Of a stretch of 64,000 bases of DNA, positions 52,532-62,170 are shown in pieces. The notes beneath the pieces are model-generated. The model was given only the letters and a program-made list of their open reading frames with translations. It was not told the origin of the DNA and did not search any database. How positions within the stretch are numbered: the stretch's first letter is position 1; each line of letters opens with the position of its first letter. A program made the translations under genes and the position numbers. The DNA lies in the NCBI RefSeq assembly GCF_002980555.1, contig NZ_PVBT01000002.1, forward strand, positions 124,001 through 188,000, given 5' to 3'. The DNA is from Phyllobacterium myrsinacearum (GTDB taxonomy: Bacteria; Pseudomonadota; Alphaproteobacteria; Rhizobiales; Rhizobiaceae).

Positions 52532-53755
52532 ATGACAATATTCAATCGCCGCGACGCTCTCGTAACATTGACGGCAGGGAGCATTGCCGCTGCTGCTTCG
52601 TCGAAGGCATTTGCTGCTGACGTACCGCAACCGCGCCGTGCTGGCGCCGGCGGTGATGATCCTGGGCCGCGCAATGTCGGGCGTGACATCCAGAACCCGG
52701 ATATTCTCAACCAGCCCATCACCGATGCCGGGACCCTGCCGAATCTGCGCTTCTCGTTTGCCGATGCACCAACCAAGGAATATCCGGCGGGCTGGACACG
52801 CCAGATCACCATCCGCGAACTTGGAATCTCCAAAAGCATCGCCGGCGTCGACATGCGCCTCAATGCCGGCGGCATGCGAGAACTGCACTGGCACAAGGAG
52901 GGGGAATGGGCGTTCATGCTCTATGGAAACGCCCGCATTACCGCCGTTGATGCCGATGGCAAGAATTTTGTCGGCGATCTCGGGCCGGGCGACATATGGT
53001 ACTTTCCCTCCGGAATACCGCATTCCATTCAGGGATTGGGACCAGATGGCTGCGAGTTCCTGCTTGTCTTTGATGACGGAAGCTTTGACGAGGACAGCAC
53101 ATTCGTCGTGAGCGACTGGTTCAAGCATGTACCCAAGAGCGTCCTGGGCAAGAATTTCGGCATAGCGGAAACGCATTTCAACAGCCTCCCGTCACCCAGC
53201 GAACGCTATATCTTCCCCCTTCCCATCCCAGGCAGTCTAAAAAGCGATGAGATCGCTGGTGCAACGGCTGTCTCGAGCGGTTTGGTGCATCGGATGAGCG
53301 CGCAGGAACCGATCAAATCGAGCGGCGGCACGGTTCGTATCGCCGATTCAAAGAACTTTCCTGTTTCGAAGACAATTGCTGCAGCACTTGTTGAAATTGA
53401 GCCGGGCGGCCTGCGTGAACTGCATTGGCATCCGAACACTGACGAATGGCAGTATTATATCGAAGGTGTCGGACGCATGGGTGTTTTCGCCGCAAACGGC
53501 CATTCCCGCACATTTGATTTTGCTGCAGGCGACGTTGGCTATGTGCCGTTCGCCATGGGCCACTACATCGAGAACACCGGCGATACACCGCTCAGGTTTC
53601 TCGAAATGTTCAAGAGCGATCATTATGCCGACGTGTCACTCAACCAGTGGCTGGCGCTGACACCACCGGAAGTGGTTTCGGGTCATCTCAATTTCGATGC
53701 CGCAACAATGGCGGCGTTGAAAAAGAACAAGGAACCCGTGGTGAGCGGCGGCTGA
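52532..53755 (+). CDS. oxdC: Oxalate decarboxylase (bicupin, exported)
   Basis: A 407-residue bicupin that converts oxalate to formate and CO2. A twin-arginine-like signal ([12 protein letters not shown], ending near Ala29) indicates export. Cupin 1 manganese ligands are His119, His121, Glu125 and His164; cupin 2 ligands are His298, His300, Glu305 and His344. The active-site lid is DEDST (186-190) instead of the Bacillus SENST, but keeps the key Glu187, favouring decarboxylase over oxidase activity. ATG 52532 has GAGGAGG upstream. A YdeP-like oxidoreductase gene follows after 109 bp. Confidence 0.93.
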   Translation: MTIFNRRDALVTLTAGSIAAAASSKAFAADVPQPRRAGAGGDDPGPRNVGRDIQNPDILNQPITDAGTLPNLRFSFADAPTKEYPAGWTRQITIRELGISKSIAGVDMRLNAGGMRELHWHKEGEWAFMLYGNARITAVDADGKNFVGDLGPGDIWYFPSGIPHSIQGLGPDGCEFLLVFDDGSFDEDSTFVVSDWFKHVPKSVLGKNFGIAETHFNSLPSPSERYIFPLPIPGSLKSDEIAGATAVSSGLVHRMSAQEPIKSSGGTVRIADSKNFPVSKTIAAALVEIEPGGLRELHWHPNTDEWQYYIEGVGRMGVFAANGHSRTFDFAAGDVGYVPFAMGHYIENTGDTPLRFLEMFKSDHYADVSLNQWLALTPPEVVSGHLNFDAATMAALKKNKEPVVSGG

Positions 53756-53864
53756 TGTGATTTCGCCGGCATACCCCGGAAGAACGGCATGCGGCATCCC
53801 GGTTATCTGCTACAATGGCGCATGCCTATCTGCCCATCATTGACCAGATTCCGAGGAGTATGAC

Positions 53865-56165
53865 ATGTCCAGAAAGCGACCGGAGGGTATTGAACGCTAC
53901 AACGCACCGGCAGGCGGCTGGGGGGCATTGAAGGCGGTGGCAGAGAGCCTTGCCCGTCAGCAGATTGTCGCCCAGGGGGCGGCAACGCTGCTGAAGGCCA
54001 ACCAGCCCGATGGTTTTGATTGTCCCGGTTGTGCCTGGCCGGACCCGAAGCACACCTCTTCTTTCGAATTCTGCGAGAACGGGGCCAAGGCCGTCACCTG
54101 GGAATCGACAGCCAAGCGTATCGGGCCATCCTTCTTCGCTGAGCATACGGTTTCGGAATTGTGGAACTGGTCCGATCACGATCTGGAAGATGAGGGCCGC
54201 TTGACCCATCCGCTGATCTATGACGCTGCGGCCGATACCTATGTTCCCATCGAGTGGGACAGGGCTTTCGCGCTGATCGGTGCGCAATTGAATGCTCTGC
54301 CCGATCCCGGTATGGCCGAATTCTATACCTCCGGCAGAGCCTCGAACGAGGCCGCATTCCTGTTTCAGCTGTTCGTCAGGGCCTATGGGACCAACAATTT
54401 TCCAGATTGTTCGAACATGTGCCACGAGGCGACAAGCGTCGGACTGCCGCATTCAATCGGCGTCGGCAAGGGAACCGTCACCCTGGAAGATTTCGATCAT
54501 GCCGATGCCATTTTCAGCTTTGGCCACAATCCCGGCACCAACCATCCGCGCATGATGGCGACTTTGCGCGATGTGGCGCGGCGTGGTGCCCCGATTATCG
54601 TTTTCAACCCGCTGAAGGAGCGGGCGCTCGAACGCTTTGCCTCGCCGCAAAGCCCGGTGGAGATGGCCACGCTCGGTTCGACGGATATCGCGTCCGCCTA
54701 TCATCAGGTTCGTATTGGCGGCGACGTCGCGGTGCTCAAGGGCATGATGAAAAGGGTTTTCGAGCTCGACCGGCGTGATCTGGAGCGCGGTGGAAAGGGA
54801 GTCCTCGACCGCGATTTCATTGCCGGACACACATCCGGCATCGAGGCCCTGAGAGAGGATATCGATGCAACGCGCTGGGAAGATATAGAGCTCATGTCGG
54901 GCCTTACCCGCAGTGCAATCGAAAGTGCGGGCGATGTCTATGCAAAATCCAAAAATGTCATCCTTTGCTACGGCATGGGCGTCACCCAGCACAGGAATGG
55001 CACAGCGAACGTTCAGCAGATAGCCAACTTCCTGATGCTGCGCGGCAATATCGGCCGGGAAGGCGCAGGCATATGCCCTTTGCGCGGTCATTCCAATGTG
55101 CAGGGTGACCGCACGGTCGGCATTACCGAAATTCCCAATGCTGCCCTCATCGACGGTATGGAGCGGGCGTTCGGCTTCCGGCCATCCGCCGCCAAGGGGC
55201 ACAACGCCATCGAAGCGATAGAGGCAATCATCGACGGCAGGTCCAAAGCGCTGGTTTGTCTTGGCGGTAATCTGGCTGTCGCCATGTCCGATCCCGATGC
55301 AACATTTGCAGGTATGCGCAAACTTGATCTTGCCGTGCATCTGACGACCAAGGTCAACCGTTCGCATCTTTTGACGGCCAAGACCACCATTGTGCTGCCC
55401 GTGCTTGGGCGCACGGATGCGGATGTGCAGGCCACAGGCCGGCAATCCGTTACGGTTGAAGATTCCATGTCGATGGTGCATGCCTCGCGCGGCTTCCTCA
55501 ATCCTCCCAGCGGCGATCTGCGGTCGGAACCCGCTATCATAGCGGGAATGGCAAAGGCGACTTTGGGTGATCGTTACGGTATCGAGTGGGACGCCATGAT
55601 CGCGGATTACGGCCGGATACGCGACAAGATTGAAGTTGTTTTTCCTGATTTCAAGGACTTCAATGCGCGCATCCGGGAGCCTGGCGGGTTTCGCCTGAGC
55701 GTGCCTGCCGCGCATCGCGAATGGAAAACACCGAACCAGAAAGCCTGTTTCCTGGTGGCGAAAGGCTTGAGCGAGGACCCGCGCGTTCTGGAAGCGAATG
55801 TGCTGACGCTGACGACAATTCGCAGCCACGATCAGTACAACACAACGATCTATGGTTTGGATGACCGGTATCGCGGTGTATTCGGGCGGCGGGATGTGAT
55901 CTTTTTGAATGCGAAGGACCTGGCCGAAAGAGGCTTGGCCGACGGTGATACGCTCGATGTTGAAGCAGCGCGCGATCATGCCGATCCCGATGACCGGCCG
56001 CGCCGGGTCAAGCGCTTGACTGCGGTAGCCTACAATATTCCGCGCGGTTCGGCCGCTGGCTATTATCCGGAACTCAACACGCTGGTCGCACTGTCCCACT
56101 ACGACCGGCAGTCGGGAACGCCGTCTTTCAAATCGATTCCCATCCGGATCACCCGTGCCGCCTGA
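53865..56165 (+). CDS. YdeP/FdhF-like molybdopterin oxidoreductase alpha subunit
   Basis: A 766-residue protein of the FdhF/YdeP family of bis-MGD oxidoreductases. The N-terminal Cys group is C53-x2-C56-x13-C70, fewer than the four Cys of a standard 4Fe-4S motif. PDCSNMCHEATSVGLPHSIGVGKGTVTLEDF holds a Cys (186) at the position suited to molybdenum ligation; GHNPGTNHPRMM, QIANFLMLRGNIGREGAGICPLRGHSNVQGDR and a C-terminal molydop-binding domain follow. No Tat signal, so cytosolic. It follows oxalate decarboxylase and could oxidise formate or support acid resistance, as E. coli YdeP does. Confidence 0.9.
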   Translation: MSRKRPEGIERYNAPAGGWGALKAVAESLARQQIVAQGAATLLKANQPDGFDCPGCAWPDPKHTSSFEFCENGAKAVTWESTAKRIGPSFFAEHTVSELWNWSDHDLEDEGRLTHPLIYDAAADTYVPIEWDRAFALIGAQLNALPDPGMAEFYTSGRASNEAAFLFQLFVRAYGTNNFPDCSNMCHEATSVGLPHSIGVGKGTVTLEDFDHADAIFSFGHNPGTNHPRMMATLRDVARRGAPIIVFNPLKERALERFASPQSPVEMATLGSTDIASAYHQVRIGGDVAVLKGMMKRVFELDRRDLERGGKGVLDRDFIAGHTSGIEALREDIDATRWEDIELMSGLTRSAIESAGDVYAKSKNVILCYGMGVTQHRNGTANVQQIANFLMLRGNIGREGAGICPLRGHSNVQGDRTVGITEIPNAALIDGMERAFGFRPSAAKGHNAIEAIEAIIDGRSKALVCLGGNLAVAMSDPDATFAGMRKLDLAVHLTTKVNRSHLLTAKTTIVLPVLGRTDADVQATGRQSVTVEDSMSMVHASRGFLNPPSGDLRSEPAIIAGMAKATLGDRYGIEWDAMIADYGRIRDKIEVVFPDFKDFNARIREPGGFRLSVPAAHREWKTPNQKACFLVAKGLSEDPRVLEANVLTLTTIRSHDQYNTTIYGLDDRYRGVFGRRDVIFLNAKDLAERGLADGDTLDVEAARDHADPDDRPRRVKRLTAVAYNIPRGSAAGYYPELNTLVALSHYDRQSGTPSFKSIPIRITRAA

Positions 56166-56185
56166 TCCATAGGCGGGGTATCGAT

Positions 56186-56213
56186 CGTCAGCGGCGCGCT
56201 GGTGCCGCTGACG
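56186..56213. repeat. Perfect 10-bp inverted repeat between convergent genes
   Basis: CGTCAGCGGC at 56186-56195 and GCCGCTGACG at 56204-56213 with an 8-nt loop, overlapping the 3' end of the esterase gene and 20 bp after the YdeP-like stop. It may act as a weak bidirectional terminator although no T-run follows. Confidence 0.45.
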
Positions 56214-57126
56214 TGAAGGGTGCCAGCCAGGCGGAAAAATAATCCGGCCACAGGCCGGTCGGCGTATCCTTCTCGCCCATGCCAAAACCGTGACCGCCGC
56301 TGGCCAGTTGATGCAGTTCCACAGGTATGCCTGCCCGTTTGCAGGCGTCTGCCATGATGCGGGTATTCGCCGGGTCGGAAATGGGATCATCCTGCGCCTG
56401 AACCAGAAACATGGCAGGGCAGCCGTCGCGAACATGGGTTTGAACCGACCATTCCGCACTACGTTCCGGGCTTGGATGCGTGCCAATCAGGATGCGCCGT
56501 GTCGAGGTATGGTCATAGGGCGGCTCCAGCGTAATGATGGGATAGATCAGTGCTGAAAACGACGGCCGGGCAGACAGGCTGTCCGCCGCATCGATCCGCT
56601 CGTAGGACGGAAAAGCCGAGCGGACGGAAGCCATTCCAAGCAGATGCCCGCCCGCAGAAAATCCAAGGACGCCAAGGCGTTCCGGATCGATCTGGAAGCG
56701 GCCAGCGTTCTGGCGGATCAAACGCAATGCGCGTTGCGCATCCTGCAAGGGCGCAAGCGGTCCGGCATGCCATCCTTCTCCGGGGAGCCTGTATGTCAGG
56801 GTGAAGACGGTGAAGCCCCGGCCGGTCAGCCAGCGGGCAGCCGAAAGGGCCTCTTTCTTCATTTCGATGCGCTTGTAGCCGCCGCCCGCCGCGACGAGAA
56901 CGGCCGCGCCATTGGGTTTTTCCGGCTGGAAAACCTCCATCGATGGAACGCCGATATTGCTGATCGCCCCGCGCGCGTTTTCATTGACCGGCCCTGCCGG
57001 TCCGCCCCCACCGGGCGGCGTTGCGGGCCAGAGCGGAATTATCGTGTCGGCGGTGCTGGCAAAGAGTTTTACCGGATATGCGGCGATACCGATTGCAGCC
57101 ATTACCGTTCGACGGGTCACCATCAT
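56188..57126 (-). CDS. Exported alpha/beta-hydrolase (acetyl-esterase/BD-FAE-like)
   Basis: A 312-residue esterase. The N-terminus (MMVTRRTVMAAIGIAAYPVKLFASTA) looks like a signal with a twin Arg. The fold has an oxyanion region VLVAAGGGYKRIEMKKEA, the nucleophile elbow LGFSAGGHLLG, an Asp in VQAQDDPISDPANT and the catalytic His in LASGGHGFGMG. It is similar to acetylxylan esterase or acyl-peptidase-like hydrolases that deacetylate sugars. It is convergent with the YdeP-like gene; the substrate is unknown. Confidence 0.87.
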   Translation of the reverse strand: MMVTRRTVMAAIGIAAYPVKLFASTADTIIPLWPATPPGGGGPAGPVNENARGAISNIGVPSMEVFQPEKPNGAAVLVAAGGGYKRIEMKKEALSAARWLTGRGFTVFTLTYRLPGEGWHAGPLAPLQDAQRALRLIRQNAGRFQIDPERLGVLGFSAGGHLLGMASVRSAFPSYERIDAADSLSARPSFSALIYPIITLEPPYDHTSTRRILIGTHPSPERSAEWSVQTHVRDGCPAMFLVQAQDDPISDPANTRIMADACKRAGIPVELHQLASGGHGFGMGEKDTPTGLWPDYFSAWLAPFTSAAPARR

Positions 57127-57178
57127 TCGCTTCCTTACCTGTTTGCCCCGCAGCGGCAGATTTTATCATCCCTGCAAT

Positions 57179-57715
57179 TCACGGTTGAGCCGTTGGTGTT
57201 TGTCCCTGGTCGCAAAGCCTCTGGATCGACTCGGTTAAAGCCAGGACTTCCTTGTCCCTGAGAAGATCGATCTTCTGGTGAAGCAGTTCCATCTTCTCAT
57301 GCAGCAATTCGATTTCCAGTTCAGCTTTGATGTTGATGCGGTAATCGTGCTCGGCTTCCTTGCGGTCAATATCCTGCTGCCGGTTCTGACTCATCATGAT
57401 GAAGGGCGCCGCATAGGCCGCCTGGAAGGAGAGGGCGAGATTAAGGAGAATGAACGGATAGGGGTCCCAATGCTGGATATAGGCCGTCACGTTCAATATG
57501 ATCCAGAAGAACAGGATCGTGGTCTGGATGATGATGAATGACCATGACCCCATCGTCGCAGCCACCTGATCGGCAATTCTCTGGCCGCTGGTCAGCCTGT
57601 CGCCTATTTCCTCGGGCTTGAGGCTTCTGTCCCGCCGGCGGAGCGTGCGTAAATGATGCAGCAGCGCCCGTTCGGTTTCCCAAAGGCCCCTGTGTTCAGT
57701 GTCCGTGTGTGTCAT
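57179..57715 (-). CDS. DUF1003 membrane protein
   Basis: A 178-residue protein with the DUF1003 pattern: RIADQVAATMGSWSFIIIQTTILFFWIILNVTAY, then PYPFILLNLALSFQAAYAAPFIMMSQNRQQDIDRKEAEHDYRINIKAELEIELLHEKM. Two transmembrane helices are followed by a coiled-coil-like C-terminal tail. DUF1003 proteins have no established activity. It lies between the esterase and the FixJ-like regulator genes, same strand, with gaps on both sides. Confidence 0.9.
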   Translation of the reverse strand: MTHTDTEHRGLWETERALLHHLRTLRRRDRSLKPEEIGDRLTSGQRIADQVAATMGSWSFIIIQTTILFFWIILNVTAYIQHWDPYPFILLNLALSFQAAYAAPFIMMSQNRQQDIDRKEAEHDYRINIKAELEIELLHEKMELLHQKIDLLRDKEVLALTESIQRLCDQGQTPTAQP

Positions 57716-57797
57716 CGCTTCATTCCCTGTGACTCATCTGGAAACAGTGCCTAACAAACGCGTTTCAGGCAATGCAGCGCCCGATCCGCTTCACCCG

Positions 57798-58424
57798 TTA
57801 GATGCCGCGTTCGGGACGAAGCATTTGGTAGATTTTGACCAGTTCAGCCAATGTCCTCACTCCCATTTTTTCCATCAGGTGCCCCCGGTGGATTTTGACG
57901 GTGATTTCGCTGACCCCGAGTTGTCCGGCAATCTGCTTGTTCATCAGCCCGGTGGTGACCAGGGCGATAACCTCACGCTCCCGCGCTGTCAGGCTGTCGT
58001 AGCGCGCCCGCAAAGTGGACAGTTCGCTTTCGGCCGCACGGCGCTCCCGGTCCAGCGCCAAGGCATTCGACACCGCATCAAGCATGTCCTGATCGCGAAA
58101 CGGCTTCATGAGGAAATCCAGCGCTCCGGCTTTCATGGCACGTACGGACATAGGAACGTCGCCGTGGCCGGTCATGAAGACAATGGGTATGGTGTTGCCG
58201 CGTTTTGCCAGCTGGGTCTGGAAATCCAACCCGCTGACACCGGGCAAACGTATGTCGAGCACCAGACAGCTTTCACAAGTTGCCGGGCCGCGCGCTAGAA
58301 ATTCGGCCGGCGAACCGAACAGCTCAACCTGCATGCCGACGGAACGGAACAGGCTGCCAAGCGCTTCACGCAGGGAGACGTCGTCATCGACGACAAACAC
58401 CAACGGAGATGGGGTCCCGGTCAT
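57798..58424 (-). CDS. FixJ-type two-component response regulator
   Basis: A 208-residue FixJ/NarL-class regulator. The receiver has FVVDDDVSLREALGSLF with phospho-acceptor Asp57 in LVLDIRLPG, FMTGHGDVPMSVRAMKAGALDFLMKPF, and a LuxR-type HTH (LTAREREVIALVTTGLMNKQIAGQLGVSEITVKIHRGHLMEKM). ATG 58424 overlaps the kinase stop by 4 bp; the open frame extends upstream as an artefact. It is the partner of the adjacent histidine kinase. Target genes are unknown. Confidence 0.93.
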   Translation of the reverse strand: MTGTPSPLVFVVDDDVSLREALGSLFRSVGMQVELFGSPAEFLARGPATCESCLVLDIRLPGVSGLDFQTQLAKRGNTIPIVFMTGHGDVPMSVRAMKAGALDFLMKPFRDQDMLDAVSNALALDRERRAAESELSTLRARYDSLTAREREVIALVTTGLMNKQIAGQLGVSEITVKIHRGHLMEKMGVRTLAELVKIYQMLRPERGI

Positions 58425-59935
58425 GACACTGGTTCCTCTTGCAATGGAATCGTGAACTCGAAACTGGCCCCGTTGCCAGGCTCCGAATGCGCGCTGATCC
58501 GGCCTCCGTGCGCCGTGACAATCGACCGGCAAATGGAGAGCCCCATGCCCATGCCATCAGCCTTGGTTGTATAAAATGCATCGAATAAATGCGCGGCTTT
58601 CGTCGCGGCGAATCCGGTGCCGCTATCTCTCACGTTCAATTGGACGGCGTCGCCTGCTCTTGTGGTTGCGATCAGCAGTGTCCGTGTTGCAACGGCAGGA
58701 TCGGCCATTGCCTGTATGGCATTGAGGATCAGGTTGATGATTACCTGCTGCAGTTGTATCCGGTCGCCGATAACGAGGGGCAATTTTCGCGCCAGTTCGG
58801 TGCGAAGACTGATCTTGTGGCTCGTGATTTCGCGCTGGACAAGGGCGATGCTTTCCGCAGCAATCTCACTGAGATTGACGGGGGCGGCCTGGGGTGTCGT
58901 CTTGCTCGAGAGCGTCCGCAGGCGCTTGATGACTTCGCTGGCCCGGCCAGCATCGGCGATCATACGCTGCATCGCAGTCTCCACCTCGCCGAGGTCTGGC
59001 GCGCTGCGTTTGAGCCATCGCAAACCTGCTCCGCCATTGGTGACAATGGCGGCAAGCGGCTGATTGACTTCATGGGCTATGGAGACGGTCAATTCGCCAA
59101 GCGTTGCTATGCGTGTCACGTGGGCGAGTTCGGTGTGGGCTGCATGCAGTTCGTTCTCCGCTTGGCGCCGGGCCGTAACATCCACGATACTGACCAGGAC
59201 GGTATCGAGCAGAGGACGATCGGCAGGCATGGCCACATTGTAAAGAATGGCGATACGGTCACCATTCACATCGTTCATCATGGTTTCGGATTCGTAGACT
59301 GGACGCCCGTCCCATATGGCTTCGAGCAGAGCCCAGATGGCGCCCTCCATGTCCTCGCCGATCAGCGTCGGCAAGGCAGCTTTGAGCGTATTGAAGTCCT
59401 TTGCGCTGAATGTTGTCAGAGCTGTATTGTTCACCTTTGTCAGCTTCATCATTGCGATCGCCTTGCTGGCGAAGCTGGGATCCTTCGCTGCGACGGCGCG
59501 GATGTCGGCAAAGCCTTGGCTTTTCAGCTGATGGACGGCTGCCTTCACCAGGGTGAAATCCATTTCAAGTATGGCAACGCCGGTTGCCAGAAAGATTGTG
59601 CGGTACCGCTGCTCGCTTTCGCGCAGGATCGCGATTCCCGTTTTGACCTGGTAGGCGAGGAACGTCGTAATTCCGATGGCGGACAGGCTGACAAAACAGC
59701 GTGCCGTGGCATCAGACGTGGGATCCTCGCCATGGGAAACGGCAAAGCTCAGCAGCGTCAGCCCCATGCAACCGGCGCCAATGACAAGCAGGTTCTTCTT
59801 GGTGGCGAAGGAAAGAGCGAGCAGGACGACCGTGACGTAGAGCACGGCGATGGCCATATCAAAGGTCGTCAGCGTGTCGAGAGCGAATATCGCGACGGCA
59901 ATGAACATTGCAACAAACGGCGAAAATCGTGACAT
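58421..59935 (-). CDS. Membrane sensor histidine kinase (FixL-like catalytic region)
   Basis: A 504-residue kinase. Three or four N-terminal hydrophobic helices (residues 5-98), a PAS-like region that does not show the haem-binding FixL pattern clearly (about 105-255), then the HisKA motif SIAHEVNQPLAAIVTNGGAGLRWL with His288. The ATPase domain has INLILNAIQAM, DSGTGF and GMGMGLSICRSIV. ATG 59935 follows GGGGA; an upstream in-frame start is possible. It is co-transcribed with the FixJ-like regulator. The signal sensed is unknown. Confidence 0.9.
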   Translation of the reverse strand: MSRFSPFVAMFIAVAIFALDTLTTFDMAIAVLYVTVVLLALSFATKKNLLVIGAGCMGLTLLSFAVSHGEDPTSDATARCFVSLSAIGITTFLAYQVKTGIAILRESEQRYRTIFLATGVAILEMDFTLVKAAVHQLKSQGFADIRAVAAKDPSFASKAIAMMKLTKVNNTALTTFSAKDFNTLKAALPTLIGEDMEGAIWALLEAIWDGRPVYESETMMNDVNGDRIAILYNVAMPADRPLLDTVLVSIVDVTARRQAENELHAAHTELAHVTRIATLGELTVSIAHEVNQPLAAIVTNGGAGLRWLKRSAPDLGEVETAMQRMIADAGRASEVIKRLRTLSSKTTPQAAPVNLSEIAAESIALVQREITSHKISLRTELARKLPLVIGDRIQLQQVIINLILNAIQAMADPAVATRTLLIATTRAGDAVQLNVRDSGTGFAATKAAHLFDAFYTTKADGMGMGLSICRSIVTAHGGRISAHSEPGNGASFEFTIPLQEEPVS

Positions 59936-60038
59936 GCTGTTCCCCGAACGAGAGATCATGTGAACCGGCATTAGCAGATCAATGGCACAATGAGCGAGAA
60001 ATATTGTCAGCCGGCGACATGCCAAAGACAGTCAACCG

Positions 60039-61403
60039 TCACAACGGCAACACCAGCCGCACGCAGAAACCGTTCTCGACAACGGGAAAAGTAAGCTCTC
60101 CGCCATGCGCCTTGGCAACCTCCGCCGCAATGGCGAGGCCCAAACCCGAACCCGATGCCGAACCCGAGCCGACCTCGAAGGGTTCAAGCAGCCGCGCCTG
60201 TTCCGCGCTTGAAATGCCGGGGCCGTCATCAAGCACGCTGATCCATGCCTTGTTCTCATTGCGGCCCAGCTCGACAGAAAGGCGCGTCGATGCGCCGTGG
60301 GTCAGAGCATTCTGGATGAGATTGGTCAGTGCCTCGCGGATGCTGATCATATCGCCCTGGATATGAGGCTCTGCCGGGGAGGGCAAAAATGCGATTGTCA
60401 CTTCCCGTTCCAGTGACAGCGGGACGGCTTGAGCCAGCGTGGTTTTCGCCAGTGCGTTCAGGTCGATCGGCGTAAAGCCAACGGTGCCGGCGCGATGAAT
60501 GACCATGGCATGGTCTAAAAGCTGACCGGTGAGATTGCCGAGCGCGTTCACTTTTGTGCCCAATTTCTGAATCTGTTCCTGCAGTCCCGGGCCGGCGTCG
60601 TTTGAGAGGATTTCCACCTGTGCATTGAGTTCGGCCAGAGGGGTACGCATCTGATGGGCGGCGTCGGCGATAAAGCGCTGCATCAGCGCTATGCGATCGG
60701 CAAGCCGGCGCATGAAGTCATCAAGAACGCTGACCAATGCGCGGATTTCATAGGGCGGCGTAACCTGTATGGCGCGCAGGTCGTCGGGTTTGCGCGCTGC
60801 GATTTCCCGTTCGATGCGCGTCAGCGGCTTCAAGGCAATACGGACGGAAATGGCGCCGGCGATCAGGGCGAGGAGGCTCATGATGGCGATCATGCCGACA
60901 GCCTTGCCGGCAAGATCCCAGGCGAGGGATTCCCGCGCCCGTAAGGTTTGTGCCACGACGATTTCCACCCAGCCGTTGCCGGAGCCGGTATCAATCTGCT
61001 TGCCGATTGCCGCAACGCGGACCGGCTGCCCCTGATAGGTGTCGTCGGCAAGGACCACGCCTTTGCGAATGCTTTCCGTCGAAATTTTCGGTGCAAGATC
61101 GCCATAGCCGGCGACAACGACACCGCGGGGATCGGTTACCCGGTAAAAAACGAGATCATAAGCCGACAGTGTCGCAAACGCGGCCGCTGGCGGGTCGAGG
61201 GTTACAACCCCGCCCTGTATGTAGACGTTTTCCGCAACCTGTATTGTCCCGCCGATCAAAAGCTTGTCATAGGCATCGCGCGCGGCAATGCCGGCATATT
61301 GCCAGGCAGCAAGCGCAAGGACGATGGCGCCGACACCCAGAATGAGCGCAATGAAGACGATAATCCGGATGTGCAGGGAGTAGCGGATATCATTTGCTTG
61401 CAA
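60039..61403 (-). CDS. TctE-like sensor histidine kinase, TTG start
   Basis: A 454-residue kinase of the TctE/QseC group. Two transmembrane helices (about residues 13-35 and 167-190) enclose a periplasmic TctE N-terminal sensor (YDKLLIGGTIQVAENVYIQGG). A HAMP segment is followed by HisKA AAHQMRTPLAELNAQVEIL (His250) and the ATPase boxes LTNLIQNALTHG, DDGPGIS and SGSGLGLAIAAEV. The only plausible start is TTG at 61403, overlapping the response-regulator gene by 14 bp. The pair probably controls the divergent ABC transporter. Confidence 0.92.
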   Translation of the reverse strand: MQANDIRYSLHIRIIVFIALILGVGAIVLALAAWQYAGIAARDAYDKLLIGGTIQVAENVYIQGGVVTLDPPAAAFATLSAYDLVFYRVTDPRGVVVAGYGDLAPKISTESIRKGVVLADDTYQGQPVRVAAIGKQIDTGSGNGWVEIVVAQTLRARESLAWDLAGKAVGMIAIMSLLALIAGAISVRIALKPLTRIEREIAARKPDDLRAIQVTPPYEIRALVSVLDDFMRRLADRIALMQRFIADAAHQMRTPLAELNAQVEILSNDAGPGLQEQIQKLGTKVNALGNLTGQLLDHAMVIHRAGTVGFTPIDLNALAKTTLAQAVPLSLEREVTIAFLPSPAEPHIQGDMISIREALTNLIQNALTHGASTRLSVELGRNENKAWISVLDDGPGISSAEQARLLEPFEVGSGSASGSGLGLAIAAEVAKAHGGELTFPVVENGFCVRLVLPL

Positions 61404-62055
61404 GTTGATAGCCCAGCCCGCGCGAGGTGCGAATTTCGATCGAAGTGTCCGCGAGCTTGCGCCGCAACCGTGTCACATATTGCTCGACGGCATTGGCGCT
61501 CGGCTCCTGGTCGAAGTTGAAAAGCTGCTCTACCAGTTCTTCCTTGGAGACGAAGCGTTTGGGCCGTGCTGCCAAAATCTCGAGAACGATCAGTTCACGC
61601 CGAGTCAGATCAAGAGCGGTACCGGCAACGCTGGCCGTGCGCCCGGCGCGATCAATGACGAGGTCGCCGAAGCGCAGGGCATTGTCGGACATCCCGGCGC
61701 TCCGGCGCAGCAGCGCACGGGCGCGTGCTTCCAGCTCGCGAAAATCGAACGGCTTGGTCAGATAATCGTCAGCACCAAGATCAAGGACATCGACGCGGTC
61801 ATCGACCGCCGAGCGCGCGGTCAGGACCAGGACGGGCGTCTTGTCCTTGCGGCCGCGCAGTCCTTTGAGTATCTCGAAACCATCGGCACCGGGCAGCATC
61901 ATGTCGAGGATGATGAGATCATAATCCTGCACCTGCAGCACTTCGCTGGCCGTACGGCCATCGGTTTCGCAATCAACGGCATGGCCGATCTTTTCAAAGC
62001 GCTGGGCAATCGCCTTGGCGATATCGGGCATGTCTTCCACGACAAGAATGCGCAA
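61390..62055 (-). CDS. TctD-like response regulator, TTG start
   Basis: A 221-residue OmpR/PhoB-class regulator. Receiver: RILVVEDMPDIAKAIAQRF, phospho-acceptor Asp51 in LIILDMMLPGADGFEIL, TARSAVDDRVDVLDLGADDYLTKPF. A winged-helix output domain follows (LDLTRRELIVLEILAARPKRFVSKEELVEQLFNFDQEPSANAVEQYVTRLRRKL). The start codon is TTG at 62055, as CGC ATT CTT begins the conserved strand. It is divergent from the NitT/TauT-type transporter genes and coupled to the TctE-like kinase. Confidence 0.92.
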   Translation of the reverse strand: MRILVVEDMPDIAKAIAQRFEKIGHAVDCETDGRTASEVLQVQDYDLIILDMMLPGADGFEILKGLRGRKDKTPVLVLTARSAVDDRVDVLDLGADDYLTKPFDFRELEARARALLRRSAGMSDNALRFGDLVIDRAGRTASVAGTALDLTRRELIVLEILAARPKRFVSKEELVEQLFNFDQEPSANAVEQYVTRLRRKLADTSIEIRTSRGLGYQLASK

Positions 62056-62170
62056 ATCGTGCCCCCGAAACGTGAGTCAGGTATGTGTCAGTTACCGCAA
62101 GTACAGTCGAGGTGGGAGTTTTGTCAACGTTACGGCGTTGTGCAAAAGAGACGACGCATTGGGAGGAAGT

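Noticed and set aside
54453-56486. 677-codon minus-strand frame opposite the YdeP-like gene
   Set aside because: Shadow of a well-supported coding region; composition is Arg/His-rich and no domain is present.
58589-59932. 447-codon plus-strand frame opposite the histidine kinase
   Set aside because: Antisense to a kinase with clear HisKA and ATPase motifs; no domain of its own.
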